Shown: positions 10,386-19,429, counted from the stretch's first letter. The stretch is 64,000 nt of DNA from Dendrolimus kikuchii (GCA_019925095.2 CM034395.1:1808001-1872000), one strand, 5' to 3'. Made by a program: numbers and translations. Notes: a model not told the origin generated them from the sequence alone.

Positions 10386-10875
10386 ATATTGTTACGAGTT
10401 AGCGGGACTCTAACTCTAACTCTATTATAGAGTTTATTAGAACTATACAAACACGTATAACGCAGGTACAAATATAACCGAACACAACAATTCCAAACGT
10501 AATGAAGAAGGTCGTAATTCAATAAAACGCGCAAAGTCCGTCAGTATTAGATTCCCGAATGTACGAATGTACACACGTCACGCCCGTATCGTAGTTGTAG
10601 CTCAATTGACCCCTCGCTTATTTATTAGCTTGTATTGTATAAATAGCTTGTAATTGCAATCCGCAACACCTGGCTAATAATACTCCTGAGCGAGTACAAT
10701 AGGACAATAGGCTGTTCTCCATAATAACTAGAACTATATGCCAATAAATAAATGAACAAAAGAAGACGATCATAAAATGATTACAATTAGTTCAAATGCC
10801 GACAGGTCATAAAATGTGCTTTTACAGATCTGTACGTGGAATTTGTCTTTGTCAGGGCTTAAGTTGTAACAATAT
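10386..10875 (-). mobile_element. solo LTR family Q, copy Q2 with ATAT duplication
   Basis: The LTR is 10390-10871 (482 bp), flanked by ATAT on both sides (10386-10389, 10872-10875). The edges are TGTTACGAG and TTGTAACA. The end with TTATTGAATTACGACC-type sequence and the GACTTTGCGCG segment (minus strand) match the other Q copies. No internal region is adjacent. Confidence 0.75.
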
Positions 10876-11754
10876 GAAAAATGCAAAATACATTTCAGAT
10901 TCACTATAACCCATTATTGAAAAAAAGAAGCATTATGTATAAAACTTTTCAACTGAAAATTCGATTAAGTAACCCTAGGTTACAATAGTTACTAAACTTT
11001 TTACTCGTGTGTATAAATGTGTAACAACATTGCTGCATAATAGCGTCCCTTTAAAAATGGCATGTCAAAACATAATCCTGTTAGATTCAAGTGACACAAC
11101 AGAGCTCCACTATGCGTGAGATGGATTAACTTTTTATCGAGTAGGTTATTACTCACGTCGGTGTTATAGTGTGATATGACATAATCCGGCGGCCGCGATC
11201 TGCGGGGCTTAGCTGTCACGCGACCTGTCAGCTGTCACGTTGACAGATGTCATAGATTATAAATGTATTAAATGTGAGTGTAGCTCATTAAATACTGGAT
11301 AATGAAGTCATATTAAGTTTATTCATAGAAATATCTCAAATAGATTCTTAAGTTGCATTATAAGGCGAGCTATTCTGAACCATTTTATTTTTTCTAATAT
11401 GACCGTTTGTGTTGTCTTGTTCTCAGATTACCAGAACAAGAATACTGTCCATTAAAATTTCTCTTCTTTAGCTTCCTATATTGTCGACACCTGTCGCTTT
11501 TACTCTGACAATGGTAAAATCAATGCCAAAGGACTTGGAGCCATTACCAACAAGAATAGAAATAGAACCATTGAAATTTTTGGGACATCTTGTACATTCT
11601 AAACATTTGCATATTCTGAAGTCTTTATTAAGTTATTATACACCCTTGGAGTTTTTGGCGGGAACTGAAAGGAGATGTTGTGCTGTGCAGTTTTATTTTC
11701 TAAAAATGTGTAAAATTACTCTAAAATGAACAATAGTTGTAGGATATTGATAGT
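10876..11754. other. no gene recognised
   Basis: About 880 bp of AT-rich DNA. The open frame 11001-11219 (minus, 72 codons) and the frame 11481-11729 (plus, 82 codons) show no recognisable domain. I cannot call a gene here. Confidence 0.4.
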
Positions 11755-11950
11755 TTTTGAGTAGTACATACATACATACATAACTTCACGCCAGTTCCCT
11801 TGCGGGGTAGGCACGAACAACAGAGTGCCATTTAGGCTTATTCTTATACACCTCACTTGCCTCTTTGACATTCATAACTCTTGTCATGCAAGCTCGTCTG
11901 TTCTTAAGGCTCCTGACATCACTTTCTGCTAGTACACCTTTTGAGTAGTA
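11755..11950 (-). mobile_element. LINE family A, copy A5 with 12-bp TSD
   Basis: The insertion is 11767-11938, with TTTTGAGTAGTA on both sides. Confidence 0.85.
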
Positions 11951-12344
11951 ATTATGTGTTTTTGCGAAAAATGTAAACTATATAGCCAAATGTGGCTCTT
12001 CGAGTTTTCACAAGAACTCCGTTGAATGACGTCGATTGTAGCCTACAATACAACGGCGCCTGGTTTAAAGGCCTAGTTGCCAAGCCTTAAACATAAAAAA
12101 AAATATAACCCTGAAGGAAAATTTAGCAGATACAACATTAATATGTTTATAATTTAGCATTTATAAGTCAGTCTGTCTGCTGTACGTTAGAAAGAAGAAA
12201 TAGTTTTTACGTGATTACGGATCGAAACTTTTCTCGAGCGAAGTTGCGTGTAATATGATGTAAATTAATATACATATTTAGTACGAACCTTTGCCCGCGA
12301 CTTTATCCACGTTGTAGAGGTAACAAAAATTACAGTTATTTTGC
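11951..12344. other. no gene; possible degraded Helitron piece near 12290
   Basis: The segment CTTTGCCCGCGACTTTATCC at about 12291-12310 resembles the minus-strand 3' block of Helitron family C. The rest is unassigned. Confidence 0.35.
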
Positions 12345-12592
12345 TAAATATAATAATAATAATAATAATAATCGGCAAACAAACACACACATTGTATATC
12401 CCCAAATTAAGCAAGTTACGCTTGTGTTATGGGTAATATACAACGGACTACTCTGGGGCCGATCCCAGACACCCAGACCATAGTAAATAACGGAGAAAAT
12501 ACGTTTCCGAAATTTACTATACCAGGAATCGAACCCGGAACCTCTGCGTTGCAGTGAGGTAGGCTTAGCCCGCTCAACCACAGAGGCCGTCG
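12345..12592 (-). mobile_element. tRNA-headed SINE family P, copy P1
   Basis: On the minus strand the head is tRNA-like: A box TGGTTGAGCGGG and B box GGTTCGATTCC (12530-12540). A ~150-bp body with GGTCTGGGTGTCTGGGATCG and an (ATT)n tail (12350-12372) follow. AAATATA words flank both ends, giving a possible 7-bp TSD. A near-identical copy is at 59190-59440. Pol III transcription is inferred from the A/B boxes. Confidence 0.75.
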
Positions 12593-12735
12593 AGAAATAT
12601 AAAATGAAAGGCTATTTTCAACAGAGTAATGGACTTTTTAGTATGAAAATACATAAATCCAAGAAAATCCCTTAAATTACCGGGATAAGTAATGTAATTA
12701 AAGACATACACAACTACAATTGTTGTAGTAAAGAT

Positions 12736-12990
12736 TTTATAGATCAGTGAAATTTTCTCATCGGAATCTTTTTTTTTGTCCTGGCCACTTTAAACCGCTA
12801 CCAAGAAAATTCCCGTGCGATTCTCGGAATTTAAAGTACCGCAGATTTTAAATCCAGGAATTTACTATCAATCAGCGAAAACCACATCGAAATCGGCCCA
12901 GTCGTTTCTACGTGAATCCTGAACAAACAGACAAACACAAAAAATGTATGAAACAAAAGACTACACTTTTACAATTATATAATATTATAG
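12736..12990 (+). repeat. degraded Helitron-like fragment
   Basis: Contains ATCGAAATCGGCCCAGTCG and ACAAACAGACAAACACAAAA, words typical of the Helitron-type repeats of this window (compare family M). Ends are not definable. Confidence 0.35.
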
Positions 12991-13005
12991 ATACCTAACT
13001 GCTGC

Positions 13006-13140
13006 GGCTCAGTGACCCAAAATGAGTCCTGGCCTCCCAAATGAGAATACTCCACTCCTTCCTGTTCAGCGCTGTCTCCTGCCAGTCATCGGCATGAAGC
13101 TCGCGCAGATCAGCCTCCACTACGTCACTCCAGCGATATC
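13006..13140 (-). mobile_element. RTE-like LINE family F, split copy, 3' half
   Basis: Matches 47185-47335 on the minus strand (end of the F ORF: words such as GTGACCCAAAATGAGTCCTGG). It stops at CCAGCGATATC, exactly where the Jockey element begins, and resumes at 17655. It is therefore an older insertion that served as target. Confidence 0.75.
13129..13140. repeat. left target-site duplication of the Jockey element
   Basis: TCCAGCGATATC, identical to 17655-17666. A 12-bp duplication fits target-primed reverse transcription. Confidence 0.9.
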
Positions 13141-13144
13141 ATTC
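13139..13144 (+). promoter_or_regulatory. initiator at the Jockey element 5' end
   Basis: TCATTC fits the arthropod Inr consensus TCAKTY, with the A at the first base of the element (13141). Jockey-type elements use an internal promoter that starts at +1. The TC comes from the target duplication itself. I do not see a convincing downstream promoter element. Confidence 0.5.
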
Positions 13145-13319
13145 GCCCGCTGTCGTTCGTCGCGCGCGCACGTCTCCCGTTCCGCCTCGGCAGTCCGTTA
13201 TTCGTGTTCGTTGTGTTCGTTCGTTCACCCGGTCGATCTGTATTTTTTCTGTGACAGTGCAGTGAAAAGTGCGTCATCAGGTGGTTTTTCCACCAAATCG
13301 TTCGTCCCCCTCAGGGACA

Positions 13320-14951
13320 ATGGACGGCGTGGAGCCCTCCCCATCGTTGCTAGAAGGTTTGCTGTCGTTTTTACGACAGCAATTCCCTCAAGCTCTCGAC
13401 CAATTTTTGAGGACTCCGGAGTCCCAATCAATGGTGCCCGTTATTTCGGAACTTAATTCCGAGAAACCTGTGTCCCGCGAGTCACACGTGCAAAGGGCCC
13501 CCGCGCAGGCCCCCCTCCCCGCACCCGCATCTGCCGCGACCATCGCACCTGCCGCGACTAGCGCACGCCCCGCAACCCCCGCCGCCGCGCTTACCGCGGT
13601 CCACCTGCACTCTGCCGTAGCGCCCGCGCCCCCCGCATCCATACCCGCTGCGTTACCAGTGCGCCCGCCGCCCGCACCCCCGCTCAACGATGCCCATCGT
13701 GTGGCACCAAAGTCGCGCGCCTCGTTTTCTCGCGGTTCCGCATCGACAAAACCGCGTTCGAGCTCTGCGAGTTCGACGACATCGCGTTCACGTTCGCCCA
13801 TCCATCGCGTAATCGATTCTCGTCGAGAAATCGATTTATCCTCTGAAGGTCCGCAAAACCTCAGGGATGCCCCTCTTCCACCGGCCGATGAAATTACTCC
13901 TATGGATGTCGCGCCTCCCGCGAACATCCCCTTAGACCGCGAAGACGATGACGGTTTTATAACCGTTAATCGTACTAAAAAACGTAAGACCCAGAGGGAG
14001 GTCCCCCCCAACCCCGCCCCAACAGCGGGCACAACACCGACAGCGGCACCTTCCAGCCGCCCTGGGCCACCTTCACAACGCCCGCCGCCACCCCTGACCA
14101 TCCGCGAGAAAGCCCATTGGCTTCAACTCGCTAAAGAACTGCCAGGTAAGGCAATCTCCATAAAGGAAGCCCGTGATACTCAACACGGCATCAAAGTTAT
14201 GGTCACGTCTTCAAGTGACCACCGCGCCCTAACTACTTTATTATGTGACCGTAAAATCGGTTACTACACTTACGCCCTGCCAGAAGAAAAACGCCTTCGG
14301 GCTGTAATCCGCGGACTTCCTCAGGAAATTGAAAGTTCCTATATTCTAGAGGACCTTAAGTCCCAAGCCCTACCAGTGCACGAAGTGCACCGTATGCACA
14401 GAGGCGACGCCACAAAGTCCCCTCTAAACCTAGTATTGGTTGTCCTCGACCTCTCCCCAGAGGGGAAAAAGATCTTCGATCTTGAGAAGGTCTGTGGCCT
14501 CTCTGGCCTTCGTGTGGAACGTCCACACGAAAAACATACACTGCGGCAGTGTCATCGCTGCCAACTTTATGGGCACTCTGCCCTACATTGTCAATCCCGT
14601 CCCAGGTGCGTCAAGTGCCTGGGCGACCACGGGACCTCGGAGTGCACTCGCACCCGGGACTCCCCGGAGCCACCGAGCTGCATCCTCTGCGGCCAAGCGG
14701 GTCACCCCGCTAACTACAGAGGCTGCCCTGCCGCCCCCCGACCCAAACGTAAGGTCGGAAAGGGCAATGCCCAAAAAGGCACTAGAAAAGTGCCGAACAA
14801 ACCCGCATTCGTGGCGGCCCCCCCCCCCAGTGGTAAACCACTGGACGGGTCTTCCCACGACGGAAGCGTTCCCTCCGCTAAGGACGCGTGCCCCAGTTAT
14901 GGCCGGCCTACCCTCGGCCACCCCCGCCCCCGCCCTCGCCCCCATTTCTAA
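13320..14951 (+). CDS. Jockey ORF1, gag-like zinc-knuckle RNA-binding protein (C-terminus frame-broken)
   Basis: 543 codons from the ATG at 13320; an upstream in-frame GTG at 13269 is less likely. The protein would coat the element RNA and form RNPs. Residues ~60-150 are Ala/Pro-rich and low complexity, and ~160-180 are Ser/Arg-rich. A PRE_C2HC-type region (around TIREKAHWLQLAKEL, AVIRGLP, VHRMHRG) spans ~260-400. Three zinc knuckles follow: C411/C414/H419/C424, C430/C433/H437/C442 and C454/C457/H462/C469. After ~residue 500 the frame turns into low-complexity Pro/Arg and stops at 14951. The normal-looking C-terminus continues in another frame to 15165. The switch lies near 11 consecutive C at 14818-14828, suggesting an indel there. 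Confidence 0.85.
   Translation: MDGVEPSPSLLEGLLSFLRQQFPQALDQFLRTPESQSMVPVISELNSEKPVSRESHVQRAPAQAPLPAPASAATIAPAATSARPATPAAALTAVHLHSAVAPAPPASIPAALPVRPPPAPPLNDAHRVAPKSRASFSRGSASTKPRSSSASSTTSRSRSPIHRVIDSRREIDLSSEGPQNLRDAPLPPADEITPMDVAPPANIPLDREDDDGFITVNRTKKRKTQREVPPNPAPTAGTTPTAAPSSRPGPPSQRPPPPLTIREKAHWLQLAKELPGKAISIKEARDTQHGIKVMVTSSSDHRALTTLLCDRKIGYYTYALPEEKRLRAVIRGLPQEIESSYILEDLKSQALPVHEVHRMHRGDATKSPLNLVLVVLDLSPEGKKIFDLEKVCGLSGLRVERPHEKHTLRQCHRCQLYGHSALHCQSRPRCVKCLGDHGTSECTRTRDSPEPPSCILCGQAGHPANYRGCPAAPRPKRKVGKGNAQKGTRKVPNKPAFVAAPPPSGKPLDGSSHDGSVPSAKDACPSYGRPTLGHPRPRPRPHF
14818..14828 (+). other. C11 homopolymer at the ORF1 frame break
   Basis: Eleven C in a row inside ORF1. Downstream, the frame that looks like coding sequence is the +1 frame, so a length change here (mutation or sequencing error) best explains the break. 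Confidence 0.6.
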
Positions 14952-15165
14952 GGGACCTTCAGGGCCATCGGCCCACCACTCTATAGCGGAGGACTTAGCT
15001 TTGGCGACTAAATTCGCCAAGAACTTGCCCTTCGACCTGCAAGAGGTCCAACTCTTGGCTCGGAAACTGAGGCAAGTTTCAGAGTCAACACAACCCTCCC
15101 TCCGGGATCAACTCGTGATCGAAATGGATCACGCGTACCTCCTCCAAATACTTAGATCGTTGTAA
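14830..15165 (+). pseudogene. ORF1 C-terminal segment in shifted frame
   Basis: The frame beginning near 14830 encodes a charged, helix-prone C-terminus (segments DLALATKFAKNLPFDL and EVQLLARKLRQV) ending in TAA at 15165. That is 37 bases before the ORF2 ATG, a usual ORF1-ORF2 spacing for this clade. It is the expected end of ORF1, disconnected from the zinc knuckles by the frame break. Confidence 0.65.
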
Positions 15166-15202
15166 CTAAACAACCTAGTCAAATTATTGTTACCGGTAAC
15201 AA

Positions 15203-17524
15203 ATGGCGCATGTAGGTAGAAATAAACCACGCTCATTGACTCTGGCGACTTATAACGCCAATGGCCTTCGAAACCAGCGCGACTTGGTCCATGACTTCCT
15301 GGTTACCAATCAAGTAGATATACTACTAGTACAGGAGACCTTCCTGAAACCGAGTAATAGAGATCCAAAGATCTCTAACTATCGGATCACTAGACATGAC
15401 AGGGTAGGCCGTGGTGGCGGCACCCTGATCTATTTCAGAAGATCCCTACACTGCATGCCTGTAGTCACCCCCCCACTAGACGGTATGGAGGTATCCGCCT
15501 GCAGACTAGCAATGACTGGCCACCAACCTCTAGTCATAGTTTCAGCATACCTCGCATGCCAAAAAACCCTTATTAAGAAAGACCTAGAAACCCTATTCAA
15601 CTTAGGCCCGGCTGTTATTATAGCCGGAGATCTGAATTGCAAACACGAGCAGTGGAATTGCAATACCACTAACCCCAATGGCAGAGCCCTAATAAATATA
15701 TCAGACAATCTTTTGTTTGATATACTAACTCCCATGACCCCCACAAGATACCCCCCCAACCGCGACTGGGGGACCCCAAACACTCTCGACCTAGCATTAC
15801 TGAGGGGCGTAACCCTTCAGTTCCATTCGATCGAAACGATGGACGATATCGACTCGGACCATCGTCCGGTTATCCTCAGATTAGGACCACAGACAGACCA
15901 GACATCTGAAACTAGGACCTCTGTGGATTGGTTGAGACTTGAGACCCTCCTCAAGGCAACCAGCTCACAAGACCTGGACCGCATCCCGGACCACATCGTG
16001 TCCCGCCATGACACGGAGACGGCAATCGAGGCCCTCACCAGCCACCTTCAATCCGCAGTGCGGAACTCGTCCAGGCAGGTGCCAGTGGAGGATGACCGCC
16101 ACTTATGCCTGCCGGACGAGGTGAGGGTACTGCTGAGGGAAAAGAGAGCCGCCTCCAGAGCTCACGACAGATATCCCACCGAGGATAACAGAGTCCGACT
16201 CCGCGAACTAGAGCGCGAGGTCAAACTACGTATCCGGGAAGTCAGGGAACAACGTTGGGACAGAACGTTGAGGGATATCGAGCCAACTCACCAGGCATAC
16301 TGGAAGCTGGCTAGAGCTCTCAAATCAGACACCCTTACTGTCATACCCGCGCTAGAAAGAGCCGACAACACCGAGGCGTTCGATGACGAGGAGAAGGCCG
16401 AGTGCCTTGCTCAGAGTCTAGAGCTTCAATGCTCCCCCACTACGCAAAACGTCGACCAGTCACACCTGACGGAGGTAGACTCCGAGGTCGAACGTAGATC
16501 CTCCTTACCAGCGGAAACCACACTCGACACGGTCACGGTCGAAGAAGTGCAAGATCTGATCAAGTCTCTCAAACCGCGAAAGGCCCCAGGGACCGATGGC
16601 ATCAACAATCGCGTTTTAAAACTCCTACCCGCCCATCTAATTATAATTCTAGTGAGCATCTTCAATGCCGCCATAACAAACTGCTCCTTTCCCGCGATCT
16701 GGAAGGAAGCAGATGTCATCGGTATTCACAAGCCGGGAAAACCGGCTAATAAACCGTCTAGCTACCGTCCAATCAGCCTACTGAGCGCACTCAGCAAGCT
16801 TTACGAGAGGGTCATCCTCTCTCGACTTAGAGATTTTGCCTTCAGCAAACATCTAATACCCGATGAGCAATTTGGCTTCCGTGCCAGACACTCATGCGTC
16901 CAACAGGTGCACCGCATCACGGAGCACATATTATCTCACTTTGCCCATCGCCCCCGCCCTATAGGAACAGCCGCACTGTTTCTAGACGTAGCAAAAGCCT
17001 TCGACAAGGTCTGGCACAACGGCTTGATTTACAAGCTGTACCAGTTCGGTATGCCAGACAGACTCGTGCTCATCTTGCGAGACTTCCTCCTAGGTCGTAG
17101 CTTCCGTTTTCGAGTGGAGGGAACGCGCTCGTCCCCTCACCCACTCACAGCCGGTGTACCACAGGGCTCGGCCCTGTCGCCACTACTCTTCACGCTGTAC
17201 ACCAGCGACATCCCAAAAACTCCAGATGTGGAGTTGGCCCTCTTTGCGGATGACACCGCACTCTATACATCAGATCAAAACCGACAAATGGCTTGCATCC
17301 GGCTGCAGACAGCTGTCACAGAACTAGGCGAATGGTTTCGCAAATGGAGGATAGAGGTAAACCCGGAGAAAAGCGCAGCAATGTTCTTTTCCCCGGGCAC
17401 GCTTCGCTCCCCCAAACGCGCTAGCCTTCGCCTAAAAACCATTTCGCTCTATGACCAACAAATCCCCTGGGCAAAGTACATTCCCCATTCATGGCAACAG
17501 TCCAGCCGAGGTAAAACTCCTTAG
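15203..17524 (+). CDS. Jockey ORF2, APE endonuclease-reverse transcriptase, truncated by internal deletion
   Basis: 773 codons from ATG. An AP-like endonuclease spans ~residues 10-225: YNANG, Q44-E45-T46, GGGTLI, a GDLNCKHEQW block near 140-150, and the catalytic S218-D219-H220. It would nick target DNA. A linker rich in Arg/Glu follows. The reverse transcriptase is ~440-715: KAPGTDGI, SYRPISLLSALSKL, Asp595 in LFLDVAKAFDKVW, GVPQGSALSPLLF, and catalytic F681-A-D-D684. Up to the motif after FADD the RT core is intact. After IPWAKY the frame leaves the family pattern and stops at 17524, short of the ~900 residues usual for Jockey ORF2. The missing C-terminal part is a deletion of unknown size; the true C-terminus survives in another frame. 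The protein is probably inactive in retrotransposition. Confidence 0.9.
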   Translation: MAHVGRNKPRSLTLATYNANGLRNQRDLVHDFLVTNQVDILLVQETFLKPSNRDPKISNYRITRHDRVGRGGGTLIYFRRSLHCMPVVTPPLDGMEVSACRLAMTGHQPLVIVSAYLACQKTLIKKDLETLFNLGPAVIIAGDLNCKHEQWNCNTTNPNGRALINISDNLLFDILTPMTPTRYPPNRDWGTPNTLDLALLRGVTLQFHSIETMDDIDSDHRPVILRLGPQTDQTSETRTSVDWLRLETLLKATSSQDLDRIPDHIVSRHDTETAIEALTSHLQSAVRNSSRQVPVEDDRHLCLPDEVRVLLREKRAASRAHDRYPTEDNRVRLRELEREVKLRIREVREQRWDRTLRDIEPTHQAYWKLARALKSDTLTVIPALERADNTEAFDDEEKAECLAQSLELQCSPTTQNVDQSHLTEVDSEVERRSSLPAETTLDTVTVEEVQDLIKSLKPRKAPGTDGINNRVLKLLPAHLIIILVSIFNAAITNCSFPAIWKEADVIGIHKPGKPANKPSSYRPISLLSALSKLYERVILSRLRDFAFSKHLIPDEQFGFRARHSCVQQVHRITEHILSHFAHRPRPIGTAALFLDVAKAFDKVWHNGLIYKLYQFGMPDRLVLILRDFLLGRSFRFRVEGTRSSPHPLTAGVPQGSALSPLLFTLYTSDIPKTPDVELALFADDTALYTSDQNRQMACIRLQTAVTELGEWFRKWRIEVNPEKSAAMFFSPGTLRSPKRASLRLKTISLYDQQIPWAKYIPHSWQQSSRGKTP

Positions 17525-17603
17525 GGAGCTCCCTCGAGCAAGTTGCCCCCCGGGCTCGAGCGCCTTCGCTTCGCGAAGGCACTCGCCCCAAAGACCCCGG
17601 TAA
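17481..17603 (+). pseudogene. remnant of the ORF2 C-terminus in another frame
   Basis: 41 codons ending in TAA at 17603, with SPAEVKLLRELPRASCPPGS, a plausible natural end of a Jockey ORF2. Its overlap in a different frame with the end of the long ORF2 places an internal deletion/frameshift junction near 17475-17485. Confidence 0.6.
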
Positions 17604-17643
17604 AGTTGTAAGGTCCACGGACCAACAACATAAAGTCAAGTCC

Positions 17644-17654
17644 AATAAAAAAAA
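17644..17654 (+). terminator. polyadenylation signal and A tail of the Jockey element
   Basis: AATAAA at 17644-17649 merges with a short A tail ending at 17654, directly followed by the right TSD. Confidence 0.75.
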
Positions 17655-17722
17655 TCCAGCGATATCTGCCCAGATAGGCTCTTTTCACCGCGCGATCCTC
17701 CCCCATTCTATGTAGATGGCCA
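17655..17722 (-). mobile_element. RTE-like LINE family F, split copy, 5' half
   Basis: Starts with the right TSD (17655-17666) and continues as the F ORF on the minus strand (LGHLHRMGEDRAVKRAYLG). It corresponds to LGHVERMGEDRSVRKAYLG in the copy at 47180-47626 and completes the pre-insertion site together with 13006-13140. Confidence 0.75.
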
Positions 17723-17741
17723 AGCCTAATATTATAGATAA

Positions 17742-17978
17742 TCTTATACTAATATATAAAGCTGAAGAGTTTGTTTGTTCGTTTGTTTGATTGAACGCGC
17801 TAATCTCAGGAACTACTGGTCTGATTTGAAAAATTCTTTAAGTGTTGGATAACAGATTTATCGAGGAAGGTTATAGGCTGTATATCATCACGCTAAGACC
17901 AATAGGAGCGGAGCACCAATGAAGAATCTTTCAAAATCGTGGGGTTTTGAAAACAAATTCCACCCGGACGACGTCGCG
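17742..17978 (+). mobile_element. mini-Helitron family C, 3'-truncated
   Basis: Starts A|TCTTATACTAATATA as in the complete copy. It runs to GACGACGTCGCG and then lacks the GGCACAGCTAG end. Confidence 0.75.
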
Positions 17979-18151
17979 ATCGGATTATATGCACTATTAA
18001 AATGGCAAAATATGCATGCAAATATGCACTAAAAAGGGGCGAAATATGCACAATCAATAAATCATTTATTATTAGATTAATTAGAATTTAAGTTTATTTT
18101 CACATTATATTTATATATTAAACATATCTTAATATTAGTTATAAATTATTA

Positions 18152-18480
18152 TTATAATAATTTACTTATTATAATTCTCATGGCAGTAACCAAAAACATA
18201 TTTTTCCAGGTTTTCTTTAATATTAATTTATAGGCTGAAAATGACCTTTCGACGTCAACTGACGTCACCGGACAGAACTTGAAATTTGGCGCCATTTCTG
18301 CAGAGACTTCTTCAGGTAGAGTTTGTCCGGTGCCGTTGATAAATGCGTCAATTTTCTTTATTCTTTCAAGACCGGGCTTTTTATACAAAACTGCATTTAA
18401 TTTGCCACAAACCTGCGATAGTGAACTCGGAAGGGCGTTACTCTGTTCAATCATTTTTTCGTCGTGTCGTTGGCATAATA
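18152..18480 (-). pseudogene. hAT-type transposase C-terminal remnant (CGGBP1-like)
   Basis: On the minus strand the open frame (up to 123 codons when extended to 18523) contains KLNAVLYKKPGLERI, then CPVTSVDVERSFSAYK and a basic segment. The P-x-TSVDVERSFSxYK signature is the C-terminal dimerisation motif of hAT-derived transposases and of the CGGBP1-like group. Only the end of the protein is present: no BED finger and no catalytic DDE region. The surrounding 18000-18560 sequence is rich in ATATGCA words and probably belongs to the same element. Likely a dead copy. Confidence 0.6.
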
Positions 18481-18675
18481 CAAGACGCCTAACAAAGATA
18501 ACTACCGAAATAAGCACTGTCAATGAAAAAGTACCAAAATATGCAATAACGCTATAAAAATAGATTTATATGCATTGGACACCTATGTCCCGTCAAGCGA
18601 CGTGACAGCGGCTGTCAAGCTCGCGTGATGCAAGCCGAGCGTGTTACCGTGTGACACGGCCCGCATTATAATTGA

Positions 18676-18735
18676 TGTTCTTTCCACATGCCCGAACCAC
18701 CGGAGCATTCCTTTCCTTACCTTCACCCCGACATT
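18676..18735 (-). mobile_element. LINE family A, internal fragment A24
   Basis: About 60 bp (TTCTTTCCACATGCCCGAAC region) with neither tail nor 5' part. It is directly fused to another LINE fragment at 18736. Confidence 0.65.
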
Positions 18736-18865
18736 CACTCAAACCAAGCAACATAGAAATAATATACAACGATTTCAAAACAAAGTACTAAAAGGCATTG
18801 TAAACGCGTCATGGTACATTAGATCGAGCGACCTCCATCGGGATCTTTTTAGATTAGATTGTAAT
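18736..18865 (+). pseudogene. Jockey-type LINE ORF2 C-terminal fragment
   Basis: Translates to a stretch with IQRFQNKVLKGIVNASWYIR and DLHRDL, typical of the region after the RT in Jockey-clade pol proteins. About 40 codons only, fused to an A fragment on one side and a SINE B tail on the other. Confidence 0.6.
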
Positions 18866-18874
18866 ATTAATGTG

Positions 18875-19197
18875 GTTTTTTTATTTATTTTTATTGCTGG
18901 AATTCAGCGGACAGGTAGACGGCCCACTTGATGGAAAACGGTTACAATCGCCTATGGACATTTGCAACATCAAAGGTACTACAAATGCGCTGCTGCTCTC
19001 TTAAGGGAGACTGGAACCTGGTCACTAATGCCGGAACACAACTCAAGGTTGTTCTGGCGACATACTTTAGACCAGAGGTAGTACTCATCCAGTCGGGCAA
19101 ATGCCCTACCACCTGGCTGTGGGATGTTTTATCGCCTCTTACGACAGGCCGCCCGGCCGCAGGAAATTTTATTCTTTCTCCGTTCCTGCACGAATAG
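18875..19197 (-). mobile_element. SINE-like family B, copy B4
   Basis: Full-length, with the T-rich (A-tail complement) end at 18875-18893 and the head at ~19190. Confidence 0.8.
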
Positions 19198-19429
19198 AAA
19201 TACAACATTTATGAAAAAAATAAATATAAAATTAGTCTTAAGATGGGAAATAAATGTAATTTAAATTATTTTTTAAATATACTTCTGATTTTCTATGTAT
19301 AGTTAGTAGTTACATGTGTATTTAACTACACACACAAGTACCTACGAAGAATTTCAGTGATGTAGATTCGATTCTGGGACTTGGGGTTCTAGGGAGCCAA
19401 CACAGCTTCTCCAGTTGTATAAACGTCTT

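Larger units (their letters stand above)
13141..17654 (+). mobile_element. Jockey-clade non-LTR retrotransposon, 5'-complete, ORFs damaged
   Basis: A 4514-bp element between perfect 12-bp target duplications. Order: 5' UTR (13141-13319) with an initiator-like TCATTC at its very first base, ORF1 with zinc knuckles, ORF2 with APE endonuclease and reverse transcriptase, a short 3' UTR, AATAAA and an 8-A tail. Two ORFs with a PRE_C2HC-type gag and an APE-RT pol is the Jockey-clade plan. The 5' end looks complete, since it starts in a core promoter motif directly after the TSD. The copy is defective: the ORF1 reading frame is interrupted near a C11 run, and ORF2 has lost a large piece after the palm domain. 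Its coding sequence is more GC-rich than the surroundings, as usual for this clade. Confidence 0.9.

Noticed and set aside
7658..10871. The two minus-strand Q LTRs as the ends of one LTR retrotransposon
   Set aside because: The 2.2 kb between them contains a mini-Helitron, a LINE A copy, a SINE and repeat I but no gag-pol, and Q2 has its own ATAT duplication.
12520..12592. tRNA gene on the minus strand
   Set aside because: A and B boxes are present, but the sequence is followed by a repeated SINE body and an (ATT)n tail. The same unit recurs at 59190-59440, and acceptor and anticodon stems do not pair convincingly.
13388..14101. 237-codon open frame on the minus strand opposite Jockey ORF1
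   Set aside because: It is the antisense shadow of a GC-rich, Ala/Pro-rich coding region. It has a Gly/Ala-rich low-complexity composition and no domain.
18928..19197. Recurring ~80-codon frames (ESGYHRLWTFAT...) in many places
   Set aside because: They coincide with SINE B copies in the antisense direction, carry frameshifts and stops in most copies, and start at varying points. They are repeated non-coding sequence, not a gene family.
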